From SG8-38 sp041576815 (GTDB lineage Bacteria; Myxococcota_A; Polyangia; Polyangiales; Houyiibacteriaceae): 64,000 nucleotides of DNA. Made by a program: the position numbers and the translations under genes. Numbering within the stretch: the stretch's first letter is position 1; every line of letters begins with the position of its first letter. Below are positions 1 through 8,685 of this stretch, in pieces. The notes under the pieces are model-generated. The model was not told the DNA's origin. It made no database searches and worked only from the letters and a program-made list of their open reading frames with translations. The stretch covers positions 78,853 to 142,852 of the forward strand of contig JBFGKE010000005.1 in assembly GCA_041576815.1 (NCBI GenBank), read 5' to 3'.

Positions 1-1
1 C

Positions 2-2569
2 CCCGAGTTCGGCGTGACCGAGTGGCGGCGAGCCGCGGCATCCCTCGCCGCCAGCATCGCCGTCGAGCCCGACGACGGCCTGCGAAGATGCCGCGAGCTC
101 CTCGAATCGGTCGTCTTCCAGCAGGATCACGGAATCGCCGCCGCCATGATTGCGGGTCTGGCGCGCGCAGCAGAAAGCCATCCAAGCGTGGTCGAGTCGC
201 TTCTCGACCAGCTCACGCGGGTTGGCGGCCTCGACAACGCAGAGGCGCTCGTAGAGCTCCGGCGCGAACGAATCCGACCGGGCTTTGCCGCGGACGCTGC
301 GACCAAGGCCGAGGCGCATCTCCGGAAGGCCATCGCGCAGGGTGCGGACACCGATGCGGGACGCGCCGCGCTGATGGAAACGCTTGCCGACGAGCTCAGC
401 GGCGCGCGCTCCCCGGCGCCCCGCCTTCGCGACATGATCGCCGACGCGCTCGAGACGTTTGCCAGCGACGGCGCCTTCGAGGCATCGCGTGAAGCGCTGC
501 CGATCCTCGAAGCCGCCGCGCAGAGAGCGAAGCTGCTGGAGCGCCCGCTGCAAGACGCTCCGGAAACCGACGTGGCCGCCTTTCTCGCGCTCCGCGAGCT
601 CGATTCCGCCTTGTTCGAGACATCGTCGCTCAGCGATCTGCTCCTGCTCGGACAGGACGACGACTCGCAGACTGCTCACGACGAGGAGGTGGGCGACCTG
701 TTTCAGCAGGTGACGAACTGGCTCGTCATCCGTGAGGGCGATCCGCTCGAGCAAGGTGACCACGTGCCTCAGTTCACGACGCGGCAACGGCAGCTTCGCA
801 CCATGCTCCATCTCGTCGATGCTGACGGCCCCCACGTCGACCCGCGCAAGGAGCTCGTGCGCCAACGAAGACTGCTTGCCCAGCGGATCTTGCTCAATCG
901 CGTCGAGCACGACCCGCAAAGCTCTCTACGGCGAACGCTTTGTGCTGCGACGGCCCGAACCTTCGATGCGCTGGTGCGCGAGGACGTCGCCGACGTCTCG
1001 GACATTGTCATCGCTGCAGCGGGACCCGTCCGACACTTCGAGGATCTGAACACGATGGCGGAAGCTTCGATGGTGCCCGAAATCGAGGGGGCGCTCCGTG
1101 CGTACGCCAAGCTCCAACAGGCAGCGCGCATCGCGCAACGAGAGGGTCAGGGCTTCGTCGCCGCATCCGATGCCCTCAAGGCGATCGCCCACGAGCTCCC
1201 GATCGCGCGGTCCGCTCGAATCGAAGCGTTTCGACAGGCGCTATCCCTTTTGGCGCGCGGGCTTCGGGCCGTCGGGGCGTCGGGATCGCTCAACGAGGTT
1301 GCAGAGCGGTCGTCAGGGACTCCACTCGCCCTGCTCGAGCGCGGCGTGGCGAGCATGGCGAGGCTCGTCAACGGCTCGAGGCGCCGCTTGGGCCATCCGC
1401 AGGTCGAGAGGTCCACGAGAGCAGCGCCGGCAATTCGAGCCCTCGGTCTCGAGGTCGAGCGTGCGCTTCGGACCTCGGTTTCCGAGATCGACAAAGCCTT
1501 CGCAGAGGCGATGGCCGCGACCGGCGCGGCGCTTCCCGGCGCATTCGGCGCGCTCACCCATACGATCCTCCAGCACCTACATGCGCTTCCCATCGACGGC
1601 CCGCCGCGCAGGCCGAGCCTCGTGCCGATGGAGATCGACGCGGACGCACCGCTGCCGGCCTGGGCGCCGCCGAGCCGAATCGTCGGCGGCTTCTACCTGG
1701 TACGCGCGATCGACACCGGCGCCGTCGGCTCGGTTTTCGTCGCTCGCCGCGCCGAGGAGCGCGCCGACGACACCGCACCCCTCTTTGCACTCAAAGTCCC
1801 CGACTACTCGGCCGCGGCGGCCCGCACCCTGTCCGAGGAAGAGTTCCTCCGCCTGTTCCGTGAAGAAGCCGGAGCCCTTCTCGCGCTACCCGAGCACCCG
1901 AACATCGCCCGCTTCGTGACCTTCGACGCCGGAGCATCTCCCAAACCAATCCTGGTCATGGAGCTCGTCGAGGGGCCGAGCCTCGAGCGCGCCTTGGAGA
2001 TGAGCGACCTCTCGCTCAATCGTGCGCGCGAGCTCTTGCTGGGGGTTGCCGCCGGACTCGATGCGATGCACCGGGTCGACGTCGGCCATCTGGACGTCAA
2101 ACCCTCCAACATCATCGTGTGCAACGCCGACGCCGTCACCGGAGCGGGCCCTCCACCCAAGCCCGTGCTGGTCGACTTCGGACTCGCCGGACGGCACATC
2201 CGGCCAGGCTGTGGCACCGCGAGCTACGGCGCTCCGGAGATCTGGGGTGAGGCAGATGCATCCGGCGCCACGCCAGCCGACGTCTATGCGTTCGGGTGCT
2301 TGGCCTTCGAAGCGTATACGGGCAGGACCCTCTTCGACGGAGCCGATGAAGGCGACATGATTGCGCAGCACGTCTCCCATGATGGGAACCCGGCGGCCGT
2401 GCAGGCCCTGGTGGACCAGCCCGAGACGGCGGCGCTCGGCAACCTCATCGCCCAGTGCCTCAGGCGAGACCCGCGCGATCGGATCGCGATCGGACGGGCC
2501 CGGCAGCTTCTGCTCGACCTCGAGCTGGGGGTGGAAAGCCGAACCTGGCCCGTTCGCATCGCGAGCTAG
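2..2569 (+). CDS. Serine/threonine protein kinase, C-terminal part (runs in from left edge)
   Basis: The frame is open to the left edge, so the GTG at 14 is probably internal and the true start lies outside. About 550 residues of Ala/Leu/Arg-rich, probably helical sequence without a recognised domain precede a protein kinase domain (about residue 555 onward, counted from the GTG). Visible kinase motifs are a Gly-rich loop (GAVGSV), the Lys of ALKVP, HLDVKPSN in the catalytic loop, VDFG and GAPEIWG. The HRD Arg is Leu, so it is a non-RD kinase, but Asp, Lys, Asn and DFG are kept and activity is plausible. No membrane segment is seen. The family phosphorylates Ser/Thr; a PP2C and an FHA protein lie 6-8 kb away. 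Confidence 0.85.
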   Translation, partial: PEFGVTEWRRAAASLAASIAVEPDDGLRRCRELLESVVFQQDHGIAAAMIAGLARAAESHPSVVESLLDQLTRVGGLDNAEALVELRRERIRPGFAADAATKAEAHLRKAIAQGADTDAGRAALMETLADELSGARSPAPRLRDMIADALETFASDGAFEASREALPILEAAAQRAKLLERPLQDAPETDVAAFLALRELDSALFETSSLSDLLLLGQDDDSQTAHDEEVGDLFQQVTNWLVIREGDPLEQGDHVPQFTTRQRQLRTMLHLVDADGPHVDPRKELVRQRRLLAQRILLNRVEHDPQSSLRRTLCAATARTFDALVREDVADVSDIVIAAAGPVRHFEDLNTMAEASMVPEIEGALRAYAKLQQAARIAQREGQGFVAASDALKAIAHELPIARSARIEAFRQALSLLARGLRAVGASGSLNEVAERSSGTPLALLERGVASMARLVNGSRRRLGHPQVERSTRAAPAIRALGLEVERALRTSVSEIDKAFAEAMAATGAALPGAFGALTHTILQHLHALPIDGPPRRPSLVPMEIDADAPLPAWAPPSRIVGGFYLVRAIDTGAVGSVFVARRAEERADDTAPLFALKVPDYSAAAARTLSEEEFLRLFREEAGALLALPEHPNIARFVTFDAGASPKPILVMELVEGPSLERALEMSDLSLNRARELLLGVAAGLDAMHRVDVGHLDVKPSNIIVCNADAVTGAGPPPKPVLVDFGLAGRHIRPGCGTASYGAPEIWGEADASGATPADVYAFGCLAFEAYTGRTLFDGADEGDMIAQHVSHDGNPAAVQALVDQPETAALGNLIAQCLRRDPRDRIAIGRARQLLLDLELGVESRTWPVRIAS

Positions 2570-2593
2570 AGAGCCAGGCCGGCGCTCGCGCGC

Positions 2594-4408
2594 TTACTCA
2601 GTAGTCTGGTCCACGATGTGGAACTCGACGCGGCGGTTCTGCGCCAGCTCTTCCTTCGTAGTGGCATCCGGAACGAGGGGCCGTGTCGGGCCGAAGCCCT
2701 CGGAGACCAGCCGGTCTCTCGAAACATCCCCTCGGCCCACGAGATACCGGACCACCGTGTCAGCGCGCTTGCGAGAAAGCGCCATGTTGTACTTGAGCTT
2801 GCCGACGGAGTCGGTATGGCCCTCGACCCGGATCATACTGATCTCCGGGTGCGCGTTGAGAACGCTGGCGACGTTGTCGAGAAGCGCAAACGACCGTTTC
2901 TGCAGCTTGTGGCTGCCAGTTCGGAAGTAGACCTTTTCGAGGATGTCGAGCCTGCCCTCGCCGATGACCACGAGCTGGGCCTGCTGACAGCCTTGGTTCT
3001 CGACCGTGCCTGGCTCGTCCGGGCAGTTGTCGACGCCGTCGGGAACTCCGTCCCCATCGCGGTCCGGTACCGGACACCCATTGCTCTCCGGCGGACCGGG
3101 CTCGTTCGGACACTCGTCATCGACGTCGAGAATGCCGTCCCCATCGTTGTCCGGATCCGGGCACCCATCCTCGTCTTCGAAGTTGTCGACGTCCTCGGCA
3201 TCGTTCGGGCACCCGTCGTTGACGTCGAGCACGCCATCGCCGTCGTTGTCCGGATCCGGACAGCCGTCTTCGTCCTGGAAGCCGTCGAAGTCTTCAGGCT
3301 CGTTCGGACACTGATCGACGTCGTCGAGAAGACCGTCCCCGTCCGCGTCGCCCACGCGCTCTTCTTCAGGCATGGTGAAGCCAATCGCCGCGACACCGCG
3401 CCAGTCGGGCGCGCCATAGCCCGGCGTGACGCCGCCGCTCCCCATGATGCCGAAGTTGAAGCCCTTCGGATGAAGATATTTGAAGCCACCGAGCACCTCG
3501 ACGGGCGTGTGTTCGCGCGACCACCAGTCGACCGTGCTGTTGGCAGCCGTTCTGCCGAACACCTCGGCCGACAGCATGAACTGGTCTTGGCCCAACATGA
3601 CCAGCACGCCGCCTCCATAGGTGAACTCGTTGCCGACGAAGAGGATCGCCGGAGCGGAGGGGTTGGTGGGATCGATCGAAGCAACCGTTTGGCCCTGCGT
3701 GCCGAGCTTGTAGCCCACCTGAAGCGGAATGCGCACGACATCGCCTGCATTCAACGTCAGCAAAAGCTCGAACCAGCCGCCGAGGTAGGGGCTCTTATCG
3801 GCTTGCCCGGCGTATTTCTGTTGGTCGTTGGAGAGCGAGGCGGTGTTGATCGTCATCGTCGCCTGGAGCCCCACCTGAACGATGTCGTCTCGGGTCCCGT
3901 AGATGTTTCCGCGCGCGCCCAAGTACACGTCGCCGAAGTTTCCGCCGCTCGGCAGCAAGTAGTCGAAAGCACCACCGGAGGGCAGGCCGTTTCGCGCGCC
4001 CGTGCCCTCGTCGATGCGAAAGTGGTAGGGAATGTCCATGAAGATCACCAGGTGATCCCAGAGTCCGAGGTTCCACATCAGGTGACCGGTGAGCATACGA
4101 TGCACGACGGAGGAGGTCGTCCCGGTATTTCGCTGCTCGAACACCAGCGCATCGTCGTTGTAGTCCATGTAGACGTGGATGCCGAAACGCTTGTGACCCT
4201 GGCCGTCCGCCGTGCTCGACGCCCAGCCATCGGTGAACAGCTCCGCCGGCCGGTATTGGTTCAAGTCGATGCGCACCGAGTCGGGCGGCACCTGCGCCGA
4301 TGCCCCCGAGGTGGTGGCGAGCAGGCCCAGGCCACATGCCAACAGCGCCACGGCCCAACCCGTGCCGCGCAACCTTCGGTCATCGCAGTTCTTCACACCG
4401 TCCTCCAT
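2594..4408 (-). CDS. OmpA-family outer-membrane protein with thrombospondin type 3 repeats
   Basis: 604 residues. An N-terminal signal peptide (hydrophobic stretch ending near ATTSGASA) precedes a roughly 310-residue barrel-like region. Residues about 353-470 hold calcium-binding TSP3 repeats of the form DxDxDGxxDxxDxCP, at least four copies with paired Cys. The last 120 residues are an OmpA C-terminal peptidoglycan-binding domain (VEGHTDSVG, then RKRADTV and NRRVEFHI). The family anchors the outer membrane to peptidoglycan; the acidic repeats suggest a rigid Ca-bound periplasmic linker. It converges with the kinase gene, leaving 24 nt. What the barrel transports or binds cannot be read from the sequence. 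Confidence 0.9.
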   Translation of the reverse strand: MEDGVKNCDDRRLRGTGWAVALLACGLGLLATTSGASAQVPPDSVRIDLNQYRPAELFTDGWASSTADGQGHKRFGIHVYMDYNDDALVFEQRNTGTTSSVVHRMLTGHLMWNLGLWDHLVIFMDIPYHFRIDEGTGARNGLPSGGAFDYLLPSGGNFGDVYLGARGNIYGTRDDIVQVGLQATMTINTASLSNDQQKYAGQADKSPYLGGWFELLLTLNAGDVVRIPLQVGYKLGTQGQTVASIDPTNPSAPAILFVGNEFTYGGGVLVMLGQDQFMLSAEVFGRTAANSTVDWWSREHTPVEVLGGFKYLHPKGFNFGIMGSGGVTPGYGAPDWRGVAAIGFTMPEEERVGDADGDGLLDDVDQCPNEPEDFDGFQDEDGCPDPDNDGDGVLDVNDGCPNDAEDVDNFEDEDGCPDPDNDGDGILDVDDECPNEPGPPESNGCPVPDRDGDGVPDGVDNCPDEPGTVENQGCQQAQLVVIGEGRLDILEKVYFRTGSHKLQKRSFALLDNVASVLNAHPEISMIRVEGHTDSVGKLKYNMALSRKRADTVVRYLVGRGDVSRDRLVSEGFGPTRPLVPDATTKEELAQNRRVEFHIVDQTTE

Positions 4409-4559
4409 CTACTCCAGCGCGGCGAGCCCCTGCCCCCGGTTTCTCTGAACAATAGTCTTGCCGGTCGGACTCGTGGTGACAAAAAATGGGCGAAATGACC
4501 GCCTCGTCGGAAACGCCCAAAAGCCGCTGATACAGAAACAATCCGATAGGATCGCACTC

Positions 4560-5918
4560 ATGTCCTCGAAAGCGCGCTATCGGACCTCGCCCTGGCCGAG
4601 CGATCGGATGCCGCCCGGTGTCCCCTACATCATCGGCAACGAAGCCGCGGAGCGATACAGCTTCTACGGCATGCGCGCGATCCTGGTCGTGTTCATGACC
4701 CGGTTCCTGCTCGACGCCCAAGGCGAGCTCGACCTGATGACCGACGATCAGGCCAAGACCTGGTTCCACACGTTCGTGACCGCAGTCTATTTCTTTCCGA
4801 TCGTGGGAGCAGTCATCTCGGATGCATGGCTCGGAAAGTTCCGGACGATCATGGCGCTCTCGATCGTGTATTGCCTCGGGCATCTGACGCTCGCGATCGA
4901 CGATACGCGCGTCGGGCTGGCGTTGGGGCTCGGGCTCATCGCCATCGGCTCTGGTGGCATCAAGCCGTGCGTCTCGGCGCACGTGGGAGACCAGTTTGGG
5001 CAGACCAACGCATATCTCCTCCCAAAAGTATTTGGTTGGTTCTATTTCGCAATCAACGTCGGGGCACTGATGTCGATCCTGTTTGCAGAGCCTCTTCTGA
5101 ACCGATACGGCCCCTCGGTCGCATTCGGAGTACCAGGGGTTTTGATGGCGCTGGCGACGTTGGTGTTTTGGTCGGGCCGCCACAAGTTCGTGCACATTCC
5201 GCCCGGCGGCCTCGACTTCTTGAAAGACGTCTTCAGCCGCGAAGGGCGCCGCGCACTCGGCAAGCTCTTCATCATCTACGCTTTCATCGCGATGTTCTGG
5301 GCGCTCTTCGACCAGCAGGGGTCTGCATGGGTGCTTCAGGCGCAACGGATGGATCGGAACTTCATCGTGGAGTGGGACCCCTCGCAGGCCCAGTGGCTGA
5401 ACCCGGCGTTGGTGTTGCTGTTCATCCCGCTCTTCAATCGGGTCGTATATCCGGCGTTCGACCGTGTTTGGCCTCTTACGCCGCTCCGAAAGATCGGAAT
5501 CGGCTTGTTCCTGACCGTGCCCGCGTTCGTGCTGCCGGCCTGGCTCGAAGCGCGGCTTGATGCGGGGGAAAACGTCAACATCATCTGGCAGCTGGGGTGC
5601 TACGTGATCATGACTGCCGCGGAGATCTTGATTTCGATTACAGCGCTCGAGTTCTCCTACACGCAGGCTCCCAAGCGGATGAAATCGTTGATCATGGGTG
5701 CCTTCCTCATGAGCGTATCGCTCGGAAACCTCTTCACTGCGGCGGTGAACTATTTCATTCAGAACCCCGATGGCACGAGCAAGCTCGACGGTCCGAGTTA
5801 TTATTTGTTCTTCGCCGGCGCAATGGCGATCACGGCGGTCCTGTTCATTCCCGTGGCGACTTGGTACCAAGAGCAAACGTACATTCAAGACGAAGCGATC
5901 GACGAGGGCGTAGCGTGA
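4560..5918 (+). CDS. POT/PTR family proton-dependent oligopeptide transporter
   Basis: 452 residues from the ATG at 4560. The frame is open back to a TTG at 4458, but the ATG fits the family N-terminus better. Near the start is the POT signature as NEAAERYSFYGMRAIL (the ExxER proton-coupling motif), followed by a dozen or more hydrophobic helices typical of the major facilitator fold. Members import di- and tripeptides with protons across the inner membrane. The stop codon overlaps the GTG of the phosphohexomutase (GTGA), so the two are probably co-transcribed although no functional link is obvious. Substrate range is not predictable. Confidence 0.92.
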   Translation: MSSKARYRTSPWPSDRMPPGVPYIIGNEAAERYSFYGMRAILVVFMTRFLLDAQGELDLMTDDQAKTWFHTFVTAVYFFPIVGAVISDAWLGKFRTIMALSIVYCLGHLTLAIDDTRVGLALGLGLIAIGSGGIKPCVSAHVGDQFGQTNAYLLPKVFGWFYFAINVGALMSILFAEPLLNRYGPSVAFGVPGVLMALATLVFWSGRHKFVHIPPGGLDFLKDVFSREGRRALGKLFIIYAFIAMFWALFDQQGSAWVLQAQRMDRNFIVEWDPSQAQWLNPALVLLFIPLFNRVVYPAFDRVWPLTPLRKIGIGLFLTVPAFVLPAWLEARLDAGENVNIIWQLGCYVIMTAAEILISITALEFSYTQAPKRMKSLIMGAFLMSVSLGNLFTAAVNYFIQNPDGTSKLDGPSYYLFFAGAMAITAVLFIPVATWYQEQTYIQDEAIDEGVA

Positions 5919-7639
5919 GCGTTTTGGACGAAGCTCGACGCTGGATCGCGCAGGACCCGGATCCCGAAACGAGGCGCGAGCTCGAACGGCTGGTCGAGAG
6001 CGGAGACATCGCGGTGCTGACCGAGCGGTTCTCGGGTGAGCTCGAGTTTGGAACCGCGGGCCTTCGCGGCCTGCTCGGCGCAGGGCCCACTCGCATGAAT
6101 CGGGTGACGGTCACCCGCGCGACCGCTGGTCTTTGTGATTGGCTTCTTAAAACGGTGCCTGACGCCGTGGACCGTGGCGTCTGCGTCGGGCGCGACGCGA
6201 GGAAGAACAGTGAAGTTTTCGAACGGGACGTGATCGAAGTGTTGACGGGTTTTGGAATTCCCGTTTGGGCTTTCGATGGCGTCGTGCCCACACCCGTCGT
6301 CGCGTTTGCGGTGCAGGCGCAGGGGGCTGCCGGCGGCGTGGTGATCACCGCCAGCCACAATCCGCCGGGCTACAGCGGCTACAAGGTTTACTGGCAAAAC
6401 GGCGCCCAAATCATCCCGCCGAACGACCGTGGGATCGCCGAAGCGATCCGGCGGACGCTTCAGATGGATCAAATCTCCCGGATGCCGCTGTCCGACGCGC
6501 GGTCCCGCGGGCTGGTCCGCGATGCGGACGCGTTGCGCACCCGATACATCACGCACATCGGAGATCTGGCGAGCCACCCGAACGTGCGCGCGGACGTTCG
6601 CATAGCATACACGGCGCTCCATGGCGTGGCCGGAGATACTTTTCGGCACGTCTTCGCGCACGCCGGTTTCGAGGACTTGCACGCGGTGCCCGAGCAGTTC
6701 GAGCCCGACGGTCGTTTCCCCACGGTGGACTTTCCAAACCCCGAAGAACCGGGGGCGATGAACCTCGTGCTCGCGCTCGCAGAGCGCGTCGGCGCAGACA
6801 TCGCGATTGCAAACGATCCCGACGGAGACCGTGTCGCAGTTGCGGTTCACTCGGAGGACGGCTTCGAGACGCTCTCGGGGAACGACATCGGCCTCCTGCT
6901 TGCAGACGATTTGTTGCGCCGCCGCCATCGAGAAACGCCAGCGGTGGTGCTGTCGACCATCGTGAGCAGCCCGTTGCTCGGCGCGATCGCAAAGGCCTAC
7001 GGCGCACGGTGGGAGCAGACGCTCACCGGTCACAAGTGGATCCAAAACCGTGCGCTCGAGCTCGAAGAGGATGGGTTCGAAGCCGTCTTTGGGTACGAAG
7101 AGGCGCTCGGCTATGCGCCATGCCGTGCCGTGCGCGACAAAGACGGCCTCAGCTCGGGCCTCTTGATGGCCGACCTCGCTGCGCGTCTAAAAGCGAAAGG
7201 CAAAACACTACTGGACGCGCGACGCGAGCTCTGGAAAGCGCACGGCTACGTGGCGGACCGGCAGATCTCGCTTCGTTTCGACGGCTCGGATGCCCAAGCC
7301 CGCATCGACGAGGCGGTACGCGGCCTCCGGGACGACCCGCCAACCGTCATCGGCGGTCATTCGGTGGCGCGCATCAAGGATTTCGAACGGCAAATCGAGT
7401 GGACGCCGGACGGGACCAGGCCCTTGATCGGGCTTGCGCCGAGCAACGTCTTGGTGTTCGAGCTCGAGGGCGGCCATCGCGTCATGCTCCGGCCGAGCGG
7501 GACGGAGCCCAAGCTCAAATACTACTTCTATGCGGCCTCATCGGCGGCTGCTGCAAACGACCTTCAGCGCGCCGCGGAGGACGCGAAGACCACCCTAGCG
7601 GACCTGGTTGCGAGCTTCACCGTTCCCAGCGATTGCTGA
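5915..7639 (+). CDS. Phosphoglucomutase/phosphomannomutase family protein
   Basis: 574 residues. GTG start at 5915 overlaps the transporter stop. Alpha-D-phosphohexomutase features appear in order: the phosphoserine loop TASHNPP near residue 146, the Mg-binding DPDGDRV near 300, the sugar-binding GYEEALGY near 394 and the phosphate-binding RPSGTEPKLKYY near 526. The length and the N-terminal extension (ETRRELERLV, FGTAGLRG) match the PGM2/PgcA-like branch that interconverts glucose-1-phosphate and glucose-6-phosphate in the cytoplasm, feeding glycan precursors. All key residues are intact. Its 3' end overlaps the oppositely oriented gene at 7617 by 23 nt. Confidence 0.93.
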   Translation: MSVLDEARRWIAQDPDPETRRELERLVESGDIAVLTERFSGELEFGTAGLRGLLGAGPTRMNRVTVTRATAGLCDWLLKTVPDAVDRGVCVGRDARKNSEVFERDVIEVLTGFGIPVWAFDGVVPTPVVAFAVQAQGAAGGVVITASHNPPGYSGYKVYWQNGAQIIPPNDRGIAEAIRRTLQMDQISRMPLSDARSRGLVRDADALRTRYITHIGDLASHPNVRADVRIAYTALHGVAGDTFRHVFAHAGFEDLHAVPEQFEPDGRFPTVDFPNPEEPGAMNLVLALAERVGADIAIANDPDGDRVAVAVHSEDGFETLSGNDIGLLLADDLLRRRHRETPAVVLSTIVSSPLLGAIAKAYGARWEQTLTGHKWIQNRALELEEDGFEAVFGYEEALGYAPCRAVRDKDGLSSGLLMADLAARLKAKGKTLLDARRELWKAHGYVADRQISLRFDGSDAQARIDEAVRGLRDDPPTVIGGHSVARIKDFERQIEWTPDGTRPLIGLAPSNVLVFELEGGHRVMLRPSGTEPKLKYYFYAASSAAAANDLQRAAEDAKTTLADLVASFTVPSDC

Positions 7640-8069
7640 GCAGCGTTTGGGCAAGCAGGCCCCAGGCCCTCGCGGCGCGATGCAGCGCCTGCGCTTCCCT
7701 TGCGCTGGCGCGGTGCCAGGGAAGCGGCGGCCGACCGTACGGATTGGGGGGCGGAAGCCCCGCGCTGAGCTCGTCCGCACGTCTTTCGCAGGCGCGAGCG
7801 CGCTGTTGGCACAGGCCGATGATGTCGTCGACCGACGTGACGAGATGCGGCGTGAGATCGATGTCGATCACGACGGCGAAGTCGCGGGCGCTGATCCCCG
7901 CCAACCACATCGCTTGCTCGACATCGCTTCCGCGTGCAGTCGGCGTGCGGCTCGCCCACGCGTCGGGCTGCACCTCCCGGATGTCCGAGTGATACGCATG
8001 GCGTCCCTCTTCGGGCTCGGAGGCGGTGTTCTCGGAATGGAACCAAGCTGCAAGACGTGCGCGCAACAT
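7617..8069 (-). CDS. Hypothetical protein, third gene of PP2C-FHA operon
   Basis: 150 residues from an ATG 34 nt after the FHA gene stop; a longer reading would overlap the FHA gene and is unlikely. I do not recognise a family. The sequence is soluble-looking, with an acidic central stretch (DFAVVIDIDLTPHL) followed by Arg/Ala-rich helices containing Cys (LCQQRARACERRADEL). No signal peptide or membrane helix. Position suggests a partner of the phosphatase/FHA pair. The 3' end overlaps the convergent phosphohexomutase gene by 23 nt. Confidence 0.65.
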   Translation of the reverse strand: MLRARLAAWFHSENTASEPEEGRHAYHSDIREVQPDAWASRTPTARGSDVEQAMWLAGISARDFAVVIDIDLTPHLVTSVDDIIGLCQQRARACERRADELSAGLPPPNPYGRPPLPWHRASAREAQALHRAARAWGLLAQTLLSNRWER

Positions 8070-8103
8070 CCGCCCTGTTTTTCGCGGACGAGCGTCGCCA
8101 GGG

Positions 8104-8676
8104 TCAAAAAAGCGGCCCGAGCAGGGTCGACGCGACGATTGCGATGGCGGCGCACAGCACGAAGCCTGCGGCGGCCCACGCGGCCACTGACCGCTTTCGC
8201 CGCTGCTCGGCGCGCGACGGCCGGTCCGACTGGGGTGCTGTGTCCGGCGGAAGTCGCAAATCCTCGACCCGCGTGGCGGTCGTGATCGGCATGGCCAGCG
8301 GATCGAACCGAGGATGGCGCCCTCCCGGGACCGAGCCGGCCACGAGAGGCGACGCGAGGGTTCCGGGCGCATCCCGCAGGGAGTCGATTTCGAGCTTGGG
8401 CCCGCCGCGGCCGAACTCGATCTCGTCGCCGGGTCCAAGGGCCGCGTGTTTGATCCGCTGGCCGTTCAGCCAGGTTCCGTTTCTGCTTCCGGTGTCGACG
8501 AGGAGGTAGCGGCCGCTTTCGCTTCGAATCTCGGCGTGCCTTCCCGACGCGTCGAGATCCTCCTCGGGATCGAAATCCACGTCGCTGTCCGGCATGCGTC
8601 CGATGCGGATCAAGTCCTGGTCGAACTCGAACTCTCGCCCCGAGTCAGCGCCTTTGATTTGGCGAAGTCGAATCAT
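8104..8676 (-). CDS. FHA-domain protein with C-terminal membrane anchor
   Basis: 190 residues. Residues 1-100 form a forkhead-associated domain with the expected order RIGR, SGRHAEI, and SRNGTWLNG, which binds phosphothreonine peptides. A Pro/Arg-rich linker follows, and the last 25 residues are hydrophobic (GFVLCAAIAIVASTLL), a tail anchor placing the FHA domain in the cytoplasm. Directly downstream of the PP2C gene (9 nt gap), so the pair probably reads and erases the same Ser/Thr phosphorylations; the kinase that writes them may be the one at the left edge, which is an inference. Confidence 0.9.
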   Translation of the reverse strand: MIRLRQIKGADSGREFEFDQDLIRIGRMPDSDVDFDPEEDLDASGRHAEIRSESGRYLLVDTGSRNGTWLNGQRIKHAALGPGDEIEFGRGGPKLEIDSLRDAPGTLASPLVAGSVPGGRHPRFDPLAMPITTATRVEDLRLPPDTAPQSDRPSRAEQRRKRSVAAWAAAGFVLCAAIAIVASTLLGPLF

Positions 8677-8685
8677 GCAGACCCG

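Noticed and set aside
2618..4498. 626-codon open frame on the plus strand
   Set aside because: Antisense shadow of the OmpA/TSP3 gene; composition follows the complement of its repeats and no family is recognisable.
4380..5888. 502-codon open frame on the minus strand
   Set aside because: Lies entirely antisense to the peptide transporter, Arg/Glu/His-rich without motifs; typical high-GC shadow.
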